Positions 47,416-58,898 of a stretch of DNA of 64,000 nt are shown piece by piece. Numbering within the stretch: position 1 is the first letter of the stretch; the number at the start of each line of letters is the position of its first letter. The translations under genes and the position numbers were made by a program. The DNA lies in the NCBI GenBank assembly GCA_016647705.1, contig CM028330.1, forward strand, positions 30,150,649 through 30,214,648. Direction: 5' to 3'. This stretch comes from Eucommia ulmoides (Eukaryota > Streptophyta > Magnoliopsida > Garryales > Eucommiaceae). Under the pieces are notes generated by a model that saw only the letters and a list, made by a program, of their open reading frames with translations, had not been told where the DNA came from and did not search any database.

Positions 47416-47938
47416 TGGGCTAACAATAATAATAATTTTAAAAAATAGTAAAATAAAAATAAACGACCATCCTCATCTCATACTCGGAGGCTAAGCATAA
47501 AAGGAAAGTCTCGTCCCGGTGTTTTCATCGAATCATCGGATACTTCTAATGAAACTAAATTTATAGGAATTTAAAATGTGATAATGAGGAAATAATAGAG
47601 AATATTAAGGTAAAAAATATACCTTCTCTTGCCAAGATTTCTGACACTCTCGAAGATGGCTTCCCGAATGAGACTTTCATTGAGAATCGCTCCTTAGGAG
47701 GGTTTCTCTTTGAATTTTTCAGTGTCTAAAACTCTCAAAGTTTTCCTCTTAATAATTTTTCTTGGCCCTTAACAAGTGAGGAGTAATGCCATATTTATAG
47801 GAGAATTTAGGTGGTGAAAAAGCACAAAACAAAACCCTAACCCTATATGCCACTATTTTTCCTTTTTTGGGTGGGGAGGGGGGAGGGATAGATTAGGACT
47901 AGGGCGTGCTTTCACACACGCCCCGTCACCATGCGTAA

Positions 47939-48013
<75 letters not shown>

Positions 48014-48425
48014 TATATTCGTTTTAGGCAATAAGTAGAAATAAGTATCCTGAATTAGCAAGACTTGTGTCCTATTTGGTGGCAAGATACCTTATATGTT
48101 TTGAAAATGACAAGGGTTCAAATCCTCAAAATCACAATTTTACACAACTTTATTTTATTTTTATTTTATCTCTTCTCTATTCCATCTCTCTCTCTTTGCC
48201 CCTTTTCTCTCTCTATCAATCTCTCATTTCCTTACCAATCCACCTCTCTCTCTCTCTCTCTCTCTTAACTCTTTTCTTTTATTTATTTTCTATTTTTTTT
48301 TCTTTTTTTTTTCTATTTCTTTTCTTTTTTTCCCCTATTTGTGTATTTTCTAAAAAAATGAAATAAAATAAAGTAAATTATATAATAAAGAAAATTTTTG
48401 TAGCATGGTTAAAATGCCATGTCTA
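47416..48425. other. Ogre-type debris with an (ATT)n microsatellite and SINE-like head
   Basis: A pure ATT array of about 65 bp leads into (TA)n at 47938-48018. At 48073-48125 the words TGGTGGCAAG and GGGTTCAAATCC resemble the A and B boxes of a tRNA-derived SINE, followed by a CT-rich tract (48180-48345). The frames predicted in the CT tract are low-complexity. Confidence 0.5.
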
Positions 48426-48429
48426 TACC

Positions 48430-48950
48430 AGCTGGTGGCATTTTGATTATGGATTTAGTTTTGATGGGATTATTTTCGATACCTCGAGGATTCACCATAA
48501 ATCCCAACAATTTTCCTGATACTACTATAAACGTGCATGTGCCCCAGTTGAGTTTTAATTGAAACTTTCAAAGCTGATCAAACATTTTCTTCAGGTATTC
48601 TAGGTGATCTTCATCTTCTCTAGATTTCACAATCATATCATCCACATAGACTTCCATTTCTTCGTTAATCATGTCGTGAAAGAGCATCGTCATATCCCTT
48701 TGGTAAGTTGCCCTGGCATTCTTGAGTTCGAAGGGCATTGTTCTATAATAGAATGCGCCCCATGGTGTAGTGAAAGAGGTATTATGCTTATCTTCTTCGT
48801 CGACTAGAATTTGGTTATATTCGTAGAATCCATTTACAAAAAATGAAATCCTACACCTCGCAATGTTATCTAGAATAATGTCGATATTTGGCAGCAGGAA
48901 GTCGTCTTTCAAACTTGCTCCATTGAGGCCTCGTATCTCTTTTTTGTAAA
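48430..48950 (-). pseudogene. Ogre/Tat reverse transcriptase fragment
   Basis: The minus strand shows LKDDFLLPNIDIILDN, FFVNGFYEYNQI, TTPWGAFYYRTMPF, a KNARATYQRDM segment and the catalytic YVDDMIVKS, then LLGFMVNPRGIE. YVDD is intact, but the first catalytic motif reads FVNGF where FMDGF is usual, so one metal-binding aspartate is lost. An in-frame stop follows the DHLEYLKKMFDQL segment. The upstream end joins an Ogre LTR piece directly at about 48950, so gag, protease and the RT fingers are deleted. The continuation is at 42112. Confidence 0.88.
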
Positions 48951-49940
48951 TATTTTTCTAAGACTCATAAAAACTAATTTCTAATAATTTTTTAAAATAA
49001 ATTTTTAGAGAGAGAAATGTATGTTGGCTAGTATTTGAGAGCATACAAGGAAGAGGTTTTCATGAGCAAGTCAATGAGAAAAGAAAAATTATTAAAGGGT
49101 ACCCTTATTTAGAGGGGAAGGATTCTGCACAATCCCCAAGGCCTGCACCCTGGGGAGTGTGCAGGCCCTCTGACCTGAAGTAGTAGTTGTCCATCAAAGG
49201 ACAAGTACCCCCCATATTTCGTAAAATATACATTTTAGGCACCCTATTTCGGGAATTGAGAGGTTGACTTTATTTTTCCACTTCCTAAAGTTATACCATT
49301 AAGGTGAATGACTTGGGAGACTCCCTAGGTAACTAAGAGCACTTCAATTTAGAATTACAATGCTCCGTCGTATTCTTGTGAGGTGTGCAAGAGGTGAATT
49401 TTGTGATTTGGGCACTTTTTGTCAATCAAATACAATTTTTTGTTTTGTGAAACTAAAATGCTAAAATAAAATAAAAATATCCAATTTGATATTGAAATGT
49501 TTAATTTCGAAAATAAAGACTCAATTGGTTGTCAATTTGATAAAACTAGCAAAAAACACAGTTTTGGGGGTTAAAATGAAAAGTAGTTAGAATTGGTAAA
49601 ATTTCTTAAAATTAAAGGGTGGAAAATAAAATTAATTATATTTAAATTGATATTGTATGAAAATACACTTTCAGTTTAATCAATTTAGCCCCCAATTAAT
49701 TATAAGAAATTTTAGCTTTAGCTCGAAACTTTATTTCTTTGTTGAATTTCTTCAAATTGTCGAATTGTTTGTATTTTCTTTTTCAAAACATTAAGTAAAT
49801 ATTAAACACATGAATCTCACGCATGAATTCGTCTCTTTGTACATAGTTTAAAGTTTGTCCGAATTTACGCTTTAGTCCCCACATTTGTTTTTTTTATATA
49901 AAAAATGCAATAACGGACAAGATAAAATATGGTGTCTACA
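48951..49940 (-). repeat. Ogre/Tat LTR 5' fragment
   Basis: On the minus strand it begins TGTAGACACCATATTTTATC, the lineage-typical start. Flank ATCAT beyond it. Confidence 0.6.
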
Positions 49941-50157
49941 ATCATTAGGGGGCATATCCATTTTTATTTTGGTAAACAATATTAGTCGGTTGTTCATATA
50001 ATTTGTCGACCATTTTTCCTCTCTATCCACTGCACTAATAATGCCTTTTGAGCAAGCTTGGAATGAACGATGGGCACGTGTTCTCATTGGATTCTTTGTC
50101 CCTTGTCAGCGATGGCTTGTGCCTCATTGTAGGGAGACACGAAACCTTGGGTAACTA

Positions 50158-50382
50158 GTGGCAGTGGCATTAGCTGATTTTGTCCAGCTAGTCTTTGCAC
50201 GTTCTGAGATAGTCACGTTCCTTCCTTATCAGGTCCATCAGTACCAAAGGGCATTTACCCGCAAGGACAAACCATGGGTCTACTATATGGATAGGTTGTT
50301 TCTCATTCTCTTCTTCGTTGGTTATGTTTTCTGGTCTCAAAGTAATCATAAAATCTCTTTTAAATTTGAGAAAGACAATTAG
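50158..50382 (+). CDS. Unrecognised short open frame
   Basis: 74 codons opening on GTG, with no ATG, so it is at best an internal piece of a longer gene. The first part has normal, mixed composition (FVQLVFARSEIVTFLPYQ, KDKPWVYYMDRLF); the second is hydrophobic (LILFFVGYVFW) and could be a membrane segment or a buried strand. The base composition is richer in G+C than its neighbours, which suggests former coding. It may be part of an Ogre-type accessory ORF or a plant-mobile-domain protein; I cannot decide. Confidence 0.2.
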   Translation: MAVALADFVQLVFARSEIVTFLPYQVHQYQRAFTRKDKPWVYYMDRLFLILFFVGYVFWSQSNHKISFKFEKDN

Positions 50383-51109
50383 TCATCTCCTACAGAGGAG
50401 ATCAATCTGATGAAGCCAAAAATTAGATCAGGAGGTATGGCTCTTAAGATTTGGAATATTGATCCTCCTTAAGCTACGGGTTTTTACAAAAAAATGCACC
50501 ACAGGTGGGCCTGTTAGTGTTGCACCTCTGGTATGAGAATCAGTTAAGGGCTCTCAAGAGATTTTTGGCAAACCCACTTTAATTGTAGTATTTGTAGATA
50601 TGAAGGACTTGTTGGGCAAGTCTTCCCTAATTTGTCGTCAACTTCCCTTAATCTCTCAGAATTGGGGGGATGGGGTTATGGGTTTAATGGTTAGTTAGTT
50701 ACCCTTTATATAGTAACTGCACATTCTTTATAGGTAGTGAGTGGTAGCAAAGTTTCTGAGTACGGGATATGGACTGAGCTAGAACATTGTATGCCACGCT
50801 CGATTCTCACAATGATAGATTTGCAAGGAGTTCAAATGGTAATCATTGTTAAGAATTATCGTATGCTTGGTGCGGCCGTACGTTCAACATTCTCTTTGGC
50901 ATAGAGCAGAATCCCTAATTGCTAGTAGATTGATTTTGGTTCACATGCAGGGCACAAATGTCCTATATTAAATATTGAGGGTCTTATGTCTGATATGTAG
51001 TACGCCATCAGTTATAAAATACTCAAAAATTGAAATTAAATGAAATTGTTCAAGATATATAATTTTGGGGTTTGATTTTTTTTTTTTTCACAAGATAAAA
51101 ATAAATTTT

Positions 51110-51128
51110 GGGGGGGGGGGGGGGGGGG
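51110..51128 (+). repeat. Poly-G run
   Basis: Nineteen consecutive G, then AGGGG. Such long G runs are rare in plant DNA and may vary in length or reflect assembly uncertainty. Confidence 0.85.
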
Positions 51129-51377
51129 AGGGGTTGGATCCAAAAGTCAACTACTCCACCGGACCTTTCGAGTTTGTCTTGTTCGGTATATATTGGTTTT
51201 GAAATTAGCAACTGAAGCAATTTTGGTTTTAGCTTTGATTTTGGAATAGTAACTGTGAAACCAAACTGCGAAACTAAACTATGAAACCAAACCACCTAAT
51301 TGATATTTTAGATATATTATTATAACATAAATATCCTCATTTTTTTAAAGATTTACAATTTAACCCTTAATATATAT

Positions 51378-53152
51378 TGTTGGCCCAGTTAGCTACCCAA
51401 GAAGGGAGTGAATTGGGTAGAAAAAAATTAATTCAAATAAAATACTTCAAAAATCAAATAATTATTTTTTACCCTAAATTAATTATTATCTATATAGCAG
51501 TAAAAATTAAATATCAACTAGGTGCACACCAAACAACACAAAATAAATAAATAAAAGAATGCAGTATATTAGAAATTTATACTGGTTTACTAAGTTATTC
51601 TTGGCTAATCTAGTCCCCCGAGCTCCGCGGAGAGTTGTACCCACTAATCAATATGATCTTTTTAACCAGGTAGGAACTAAACCCTTACAAAACGATTCTT
51701 TTCGTAGGCTCAGAATCAATCTTTACAATTCTTTTTCACAGGCTCAAGAATAACCCTATCTTTTTTCACAGGCTAAAGATTAATCTAATTATTTTATACT
51801 TAGGCTAAAAATCAAATCTCACAAAAACGCTCCAAATATCCTTTTACCTGGTAAGGATTGAACCGTTACAAAATCACTCAAATTAATTCTATCAAGAAAT
51901 AATTAACACCTAATCTTTTTATACTCTAGGCAAAGATCAAAACCTCAATTTCTTTATCGGAAGAGATTGAAACCTACTACCCTTGATTAGACACTTTCAA
52001 TAGTATCTAATTCGACACTCAACTCACCAATTACAAAATTGATAAGTAATTTTTCCACTCGAAGCTTCTACTACCCCAAATAAATTTAAACTCAATTAAT
52101 GTCAGATACTAGTGATAGAAATACAGTGAGAATTTCAAAATCTGATTTTAAACAAAAAAAAAAAAAAAATAGGTAGCAAGCAATTTAACACGTAATCAGA
52201 TTTTCTTAAGAAATTGTTTCAAAAATAATTTTCAATTTTAAAAATAGGAAAATAATTTCAAAGATCGAATTCCAAGTAGAATATGATAATAGTAAACAAT
52301 CAATTAATAGTAATCAACTTGGAATAATCTCACCAGGAATCCACCGATAAATATGATAAGCAATGAAACCTCAAGTCGGCAATCAACAATAATCCACGTC
52401 AAAATATCTCAAGAATGATTATTAAGAAAATTCTCACAATACTCTTAGTATGATAACTCTTAGAAAGCACATGAATTAAATAACTCTTTAGAATTGAAAA
52501 ATAAATGGGTTTTTTTAAACCTAAAAAACGCAGGTTTACTTATAGGGGATTAGAACAAGCCTTCTAACGGTTAGTTCTCACATTTCATGACAAATAATTA
52601 CTCCATAAGTCGACCTACCCATCGACCGAACACTTCAGGGACTGAATCTTCTTCCCAGCTCCATTCCATCGGTTGACCGACCCTGCTGGAATACCTCTTC
52701 TTAATTAATTTTCTACTAATTTTTTTCGATGTTTTTGCCCCTTTAACCAATTTTTTTTCTCGGTTAACTCCACTAAATCCTTAAATTCAATTTTTATCTT
52801 TCTTAAATCAATATTTCTTCGTCAATTACACATAGGAGTAAATATGTTAGTTAATTAGGATTCTATAAAAAACACACATAATTATAAAAATATTTTGTGT
52901 CATGTGTTATCGTAATCGGGATACATTAAGAGTAAAAATTTAACATGAGTTGTTTTCCCTAGATTCTTCAAATTCTTTGATCTCTTAACATGCATTATCT
53001 TTGTCAATGTCTTTAGCATCCATTTAACATTTTTCTCAATATCTTCATGATAATCTCTTAACTGGAACTAATGAAATGAAACACTTAATACAATTGCTAA
53101 TTCCACAAAAAATATCAACATTTAATTGTCCATCAAAATCTTAGGATCAACT

Positions 53153-53153
<1 letters not shown>
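51378..53153 (-). repeat. SIRE/Maximus solo LTR
   Basis: On the plus strand TGTTGGCCCAG ... TTAGGATCAAC(T), about 1.78 kb. TATAT stands on both sides, but the right copy merges with a TA microsatellite, so the duplication is only suggestive. It is shorter than relatives and has lost most GTCGAC modules (remnants at 52610-52685). Confidence 0.8.
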
Positions 53154-53212
<59 letters not shown>

Positions 53213-53227
53213 TGTGTGTGTGTGTGT
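53154..53227. repeat. (TA)n(TG)n compound microsatellite
   Basis: About 9 TA and more than 25 TG units, starting exactly at the edge of the solo LTR. Confidence 0.9.
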
Positions 53228-53721
53228 TATGGTTAAATTTCTCATTCATTTTGTTTGTGTTTTAGCCGCTACTGTTCCATTCCATCCCTCTAATCTGTTC
53301 TCTCATTTGTTTGATTAACAACTATTTATCGTTGTGTTTTAATTATGGTTAGGAATGTTTATTGTAATAATTAATAGTTTTGTAGTTTGTTTTTATTTTT
53401 TGAAATTTACGTTTTATATTGTAGTAATGTTTTTGTTTATTTAAAAAAACTCAGGTCTACATTTGACAGTTTTGATTTTGATTTTGATTTTTTATAAAAA
53501 AAATTACCGTTTACTCCCAAAATAATTTATTATTTACTATTTAAAGCCGCCTACTTTTTCTTGCACCGAAAACTTTCGTCACCGGCTTTTTCTTGTACTG
53601 AAAATTCCTTTTTCCAAAAGTGCCCGGCAATAGATTACTGAAATGCCCTCTCGTGATTCGCGTGAGCATCACTTTGTGATTTCGCAGACGTCTTCATTTC
53701 CTTTTCCTCACATTTAATCAT
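53228..53721. other. AT-rich sequence, nothing recognised
   Basis: From 53500 on the base composition resembles that of 55101-56150, so a gene-like region may begin here. A CCGCCTACTTTTTCTTGCAC / CACCGGCTTTTTCTTGTACT imperfect duplication lies near 53548-53602. Confidence 0.4.
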
Positions 53722-55100
53722 TGGTAGTGCGTAAATACATCGCTACTTTCACTCGCAAGTGTACAAGATGAAGTTTTAGTATAGATTGAGAGAGTAGGGG
53801 TATCGTGTCCACAAGGATTGGTTGTTGTCATTATTGAATACCGCAATTATCATAACCTAATTTTATCTAGGCGAAAACGATTGTGTAAAATTAATATAAA
53901 CTAAACTAATATAACCTAATTTAATCTATACTAATAAAACGAGATGTTTTCGGGAAAAGAATTGTCTAGAGATTAACTTTGTTTACAAATATGTGTTCGA
54001 TCTTGTTTGACTTACGTTTACGATGTTCAACCTATTTGACAATTTCTGTATCGTAAACTCGCTTGCTCCCTCTCCCGAGTGTAAAGTGAGCGAATATGTG
54101 ATTTCGCGTTGACGCCGAAGTCCCTCTCAAACGCCTTTTCTAACACATAATCACATACGTCTCGCCCTAACGTTATGGATTGCACACTTTCTAACACCCT
54201 TTCGGGTCGTTAGATTGTCGCGTTGTGTTTAAACCCTAATCCGAATCCGGGGTTACCTCTTCTGAGTGTCAAACCCCGTATTCTTAATATATATATATAA
54301 ACTAGCATATATACATAGAAACAAAACAAACACAATCAAACTTCGAAGAACAAACATAAACGAAATATCAAAATCAAATGAATCACATATTTATAATTAT
54401 ATTGTTAATCTCTAAACAATTTACGTTTAGTTAACGGCCATAACCATATTTACAATAAAGGACAAGCTAAACATGCTCACAACTACCAATATTAAAGATA
54501 TAAAAGAAGAAACGAAAGACTTAGCCTATATCCGAAGATTACACCGTAGAACGATTGCTTCTTTCTTCAACGTCTCTTCCTTCGGATTGTGAGCTCTCCC
54601 TCCAAAACACTAAAAAAATATACCCTAATGGTTTTCCTCAGTGTTCTCCTTGAAAATGGAGAGGGGAGGAAGGATATAGGGCCAAAAATATCCTAAAATA
54701 TCTAAAAAATACTTTACAGGTATAGGGTGACCGCCTAGGAGGTGAAAATGCAGAGAGCTTAGCAACTCTTTGCTGTTTCACCGCCGCGGCGGTGACACCC
54801 GTTGGTATTGTGGCTGTAATATTTTCGTCAAGACTCCAATTGAGGTGATTCAAAAACCTATGGAAAGATAAGAGAAAGATCTACAACTTCTATGTTTTGA
54901 GGTTTTCCAAAATCGAATTGCATTATGTTCAAAATGGGCCTTGAATTTACTGCACTTGTACCAACTTTGCCTCTTTTCACCAATTTATTCAAAAACCTAC
55001 CAAACAATACAAAAACATATTAAAACAATAAAGTGCTTAAAAATACACAAATATTTGAATTTAAAAGTACTTGATTTGTTAATAAATAAATCACTTATCA
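53722..55100 (-). repeat. Tat/TR-GAG-family solo LTR
   Basis: On the minus strand it starts TGATAAGTGATTTATTTATT and ends CGCACTACCA, like the LTRs at 6821 and 22615. It shares the AAACATAGAAGTTGTAGATC-type segment of the 3' LTR there. Length 1379 bp. Flanks ATCAT (53717-53721) and ATAAT (55101-55105) differ by one base. One CCGCCTAGGAGG and one CACCGCCGCGGCGGTG module lie at 54730-54795. Confidence 0.85.
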
Positions 55101-55144
55101 ATAATCGTATTCGATCATCGATCTATTGATTCGATCATCGATCT

Positions 55145-55379
55145 ATTGATTTGACTGTTAGTTGATGTCGGAATCGTCAAAGTTGTTCTATGAAGATCTC
55201 AAGAGCGTCGATATCGTCGACATCCATTGCCATGGCTGATTCGTCTTCGTCCAAATTGGAAAAGGAATTCCACTGGTATTGGCTTCATTTTTCTTGCGAT
55301 CGAGAACTCGTCTGCACCATGTGAGCTTGCAGATTGCTTGAATTAGGTCGGAATCGACTGTGGCGTTGTTCTCCATCAA
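55145..55379 (-). pseudogene. Possible fragment of a host gene, acidic N-terminal exon
   Basis: On the minus strand an open frame from ATG 55379 (MMENNATVDSDLIQAICK) continues, after one apparent frameshift near 55260, into a strongly acidic piece (DEDESAMAMDVDDIDALEI) and stops. Codon use is far richer in G+C than the surroundings. The acidic motif recalls plant small acidic proteins, but this is a weak impression from memory. A neighbouring 26-bp tandem duplication (ATTCGATCATCGATCTATTG, 55110-55155) lies at its end. Confidence 0.3.
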
Positions 55380-57326
55380 AAATCAGGAAATCACTAGAGA
55401 GAGAAAGATTTTACTAACTGTGGCATTGTGTTCCAGCCTCTGTTTGGATATGGAAATAGTGGATTGCTCTAGGTTTTCAGCTGTAATATAATACAATCCA
55501 TATTTCCCAAAAATATGATTATCATATCGTAAAAAAGATGACATTTTACTGATTAATACAGTATAAAATTATTAATTTTATAATATTAAAAACTACGAAA
55601 AAATTCACGTGTTTTTATATTAACATTAAAAGTTACATATAAGGGGAATTTTGGTTAGAAAAAAATAAAAGGAGTTAATGATGAAAAAAAAGTATATTGA
55701 CTTGATCGGTAATTTCTTTCGTATTTTGGGAGTTGGTGGTGCATGCCCCATAAAAAATGCTAAATAATTTTGTGATTTTGGTTTTGATTTTTTGTAAAAT
55801 AAAAAAAAATACTAAATTCTAAATGGTTTGATTTTAAAATTATTTTAAAAAAATTGACAATTTTACTTGCAGTATTGGTTTGATAATGTTACGGTTTTTG
55901 TTTTATATCAAACCGGGCCATCCTCGACAAACCGCACCGTTCAACCTTGAAACATAAATTGCTTTTGCTTGGGGTCTGCGTTATGCTTCGTTTTGTCGTC
56001 TCCCCGCATTTTGTGCTTCCTCGTCTTCTCTCTCTACTTCGTCTCTATCTCATGAAAAACAATAGCTTAAATCGCAATGCTTAAGGGGGTTGTTATATCT
56101 GTAATTCTGAATAATCTCACTCTGCTTATTTGAATCACCATCTCTTGGAGGTACTTTTTCTTTTACTCTTTCCTTGTTTTAGGTTTTTTTCTTATGGGAT
56201 TGCATTTTGTTCTTGAAATTTGTTGTTCGTTTCTGAAGCGGTGCACCTTTCTTTCTTTCTTTTTTTTGTCGCGTGGTTTTTCATATTTCACTTCCTTTGA
56301 TTCGACCTATCTGGTTTGTAATTCTTGTTCTTTATCTATCATGCGCTAAATTCATTTCAACTTTTTTCGTCGTCTATGTTTCACTTTTGAGATGGTATTA
56401 TCTCATGGATCATGTCAATGGTTTTCTGGTAGTTTTTTTTTTCTCCATTAAGTCTAGATTGCTGTTTTTGTTAATTTTGTGTATACTTAGTTCGATTTGG
56501 TTTTGCACATTAAAGATTTCGCTTGCAAGTTATCAATCATTTCCCTATTTTGAGTTGTATTGTTACTCTATTTTTTTTTTTTAATTAAATCATTACATTT
56601 TTTATTGATTTTGACTTTGTTTGTTCGTGATTGTGTGACTTCTAGTTTGGAACTTTTATGAATCCTAGGCTAATTTTTTTTTTTTTTTTTGCTTGAACTA
56701 TCCGTTCCATGTTTGTTACTATTGTTAAGGGTATGTTTAGTTTGCAACTGCAAAATTGTTTTCGATTTCCTACGGACTTCAGAACAGTTTCATAACCTGT
56801 ACAAACATATTTTTTCTCTCGCTGAAAACTATGTTCCAAAACGCCATCTCAGAAAAATGTTCTTTAAGTTGCAAATCAAATAGACCTTATATACACTTTC
56901 TTTTTTACCACGTAAAATATAAAATGTATAGATAAAATATCCTATATTATTAAAATTTATTAGATCCTCATGTTGATATTTTATGGAATACAACACCTAT
57001 GTCAAAGGCAACGATTGATGTTTCTTATCAATTAATTATCTCCAATTTATGTTAGCATTAATTGATCACTTTGATGCATACACCATTTTTTTTTGTCATT
57101 ACGCATTTGATATGGCTTAACTTATGATTGATCAAGTATTAATATGAAAGTTCATTACTGAAATTCTCGAGTAATTTTTGGAGGGTACTCGTTTGATGAT
57201 TTGTTTCTTTGAGCATTTCATATTTTCCTCAACTGAATGATGGATCAAAAATAAATTGGATTTTTTTTTTTTTGATTGCTAAGGTTTTGGTACTTAGTTC
57301 TTTGAAAAGTTTTTTAGAATTTAAAA
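55380..57326 (+). other. Gene-like upstream region; possible non-coding first exon near 55985-56153
   Basis: The stretch 55985-56153 is richer in C and T, has a CGTCTTCTCTCTCTACTTCG leader-like run, and ends CTTGGAG followed by GTACTTTTTC, a plausible splice donor. Sequence after it is T-rich and intron-like to 57326. It could be the untranslated first exon of the gene at the right edge, but transcripts are needed to tell. Confidence 0.3.
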
Positions 57327-58775
57327 GGGAAAAAGACTTTTTTGGTCTCTGAAAGATGGCGAAAGTGTCCAATTGGCCCCTAAAATTTGAAACTCGACAC
57401 ATTTGATCTCAACATTTCAAAATCGTTCCAAATTGGCCCTTGGGTCGGGTTTGGGTCGAGTTCCGCTAGTAAAATTTGGGGGAATTGGATGGAAAAAGTC
57501 ACGTGACAAGCATATGACGTTTGGCCAAAGGTACATGCGTCATTTCATTCTTATTAATTTAGTGGGGTCTATTTGCATATATTATTAAACTAAGGGGGTC
57601 AAAATGTTTTTTCCCAAACCATTTTCTTCTCTTTTTTCTCTTTTTTTTTTTTTTTTTTTTGTCTTGTTGGCCTTCATACCCGCCGTTTCTCTACACCACA
57701 GAGCACCACCACGCCACCACACAACTGCCTCTACCATCGTCTCCTGCTTCTTCTTCGCCATCCTCCATCGTCTGTTTCTTCTCCATCCTGCATCGCCGTC
57801 GTCTGCTTCTTCTACATACTCCATTGCCTTCGTCTGCTTCTTCTCCGTCCTCCATCGCCGTCGCCATCATCCGCTTCTTCTCCATCCTCCATCGCTTCAA
57901 CTGTCATCATCTTCGTTGTCTGTTTAGTATCGAAATCGAAAACGATTTCAATTTCGAAATGGAAACTAGGCTTTCGATTTCGAAATCGAAATATTGATTT
58001 CGAAAACTTTCGATTTTGATTTCGTTTTTGAAATCGAAAGGTTTTCGATTGATTTCGATTTCGTTTTTGAAATCGAAATCCAACCGTAGGTTCGATTTCG
58101 AAATCGAAATGGAAACTAGGCGTTTGATTTCGAAATCAAAATGTTGATTTCGAAATCAAAATGTTGATTTCGAAATCTTTCGATTTCAATTTCGTTTTCA
58201 TTCGAAAGGGTTTCGAAACCTCAGGTTCGATTTTGAAAAGTCGAACCAGATGCGGCGGTTGATCAGGCAGAAACCGACAGAAAGTTGAAGAAGGTTAAGG
58301 CGTCGTTTAAGCTTGCGACGGCTCCCATGTTTCTGTTTCTGCTTCTGTTTCCCATATTTCAGTTTCTGTTTCTGTTTCTATTTCCCATGTTTCTGTTTTT
58401 GCTTCTTTGACGGAGGCGGCGGTGTTGGTTCGTGTGGTGGTCATTTGGTGGTGGTGTTGTGTTGTTTGGTTTCGTGGTAGAATCGGCGGTGGTGTTCGGC
58501 GGTGGGGGGTGTTCGGCGTTTGGCCAAGGGTACCAAATAAAATAAAACATTTTGATCCCTAGAAGTTTAGATGACTTCTTAAATTAACCCCTTTGAATAA
58601 AAAGACTAAAATACCTTTAATGAAACGTTGACTGTCAGTTGACTTAACGGAATCTGCCTCAGGGGCCAATTTGGAACGATTTTGAAATGTTGAGATCAAA
58701 TATGTCGAGTTTCAAATCTGAGGGGCCAATTAGACACTTTTGCCATCTTTCAGGGACCAAAAAGGTCTTTTTCCC
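57327..58775. mobile_element. Mutator-like element (non-autonomous MULE)
   Basis: Terminal inverted repeats of about 115 bp (57327-57441 and 58661-58775) start GGGAAAAAGAC and contain GGTCxCTGAAAGATGGC and CCAATTTGGAACGATTTTGA-type words. A perfect 9-bp duplication AATTTAAAA flanks it (57318-57326 and 58776-58784), diagnostic of Mutator superfamily insertion. Length 1449 bp. No transposase. The interior is unusually G+C-rich with a repeated TCCATCGYCNTCTGCTTCTT theme (57720-57900) and a TTCGAAATCGAAA array, so it may be captured gene sequence. Confidence 0.92.
57935..58240. repeat. Palindromic TTCGAAATCGAAA tandem array inside the MULE
   Basis: Many overlapping copies of TTTCGATTTCGAAATCGAAA-like words, alternating orientation, built on the palindrome GATTTCGAAATC. 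Confidence 0.85.
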
Positions 58776-58898
58776 AATTTAAAATTACTCCATAGGTTTA
58801 TTGTCCGACTAAATGTTTGAGAAGAAAAAGCAAGAACTTCTTTGGACATTAGTTGAACAAGCTTCTTCCTTATATTTTTAAACCTAAATATAGCTATA

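Larger units (their letters stand above)
49941..51377. other. Unassigned, repeat-like sequence
   Basis: Less AT-rich than its surroundings near 50000-50900. It contains one 74-codon frame at 50158-50382 (described separately). The rest to 51377 shows nothing recognisable except a poly-G run. Confidence 0.4.

Noticed and set aside
48568..48912. Active reverse transcriptase
   Set aside because: YVDD is present, but the first catalytic aspartate motif is changed, and fingers, connection and the rest of pol are separated or deleted.
57604..57997. Serine/histidine-rich frames in the MULE
   Set aside because: Products of a TCxTTC-type tandem repeat; no domain, all frames open.
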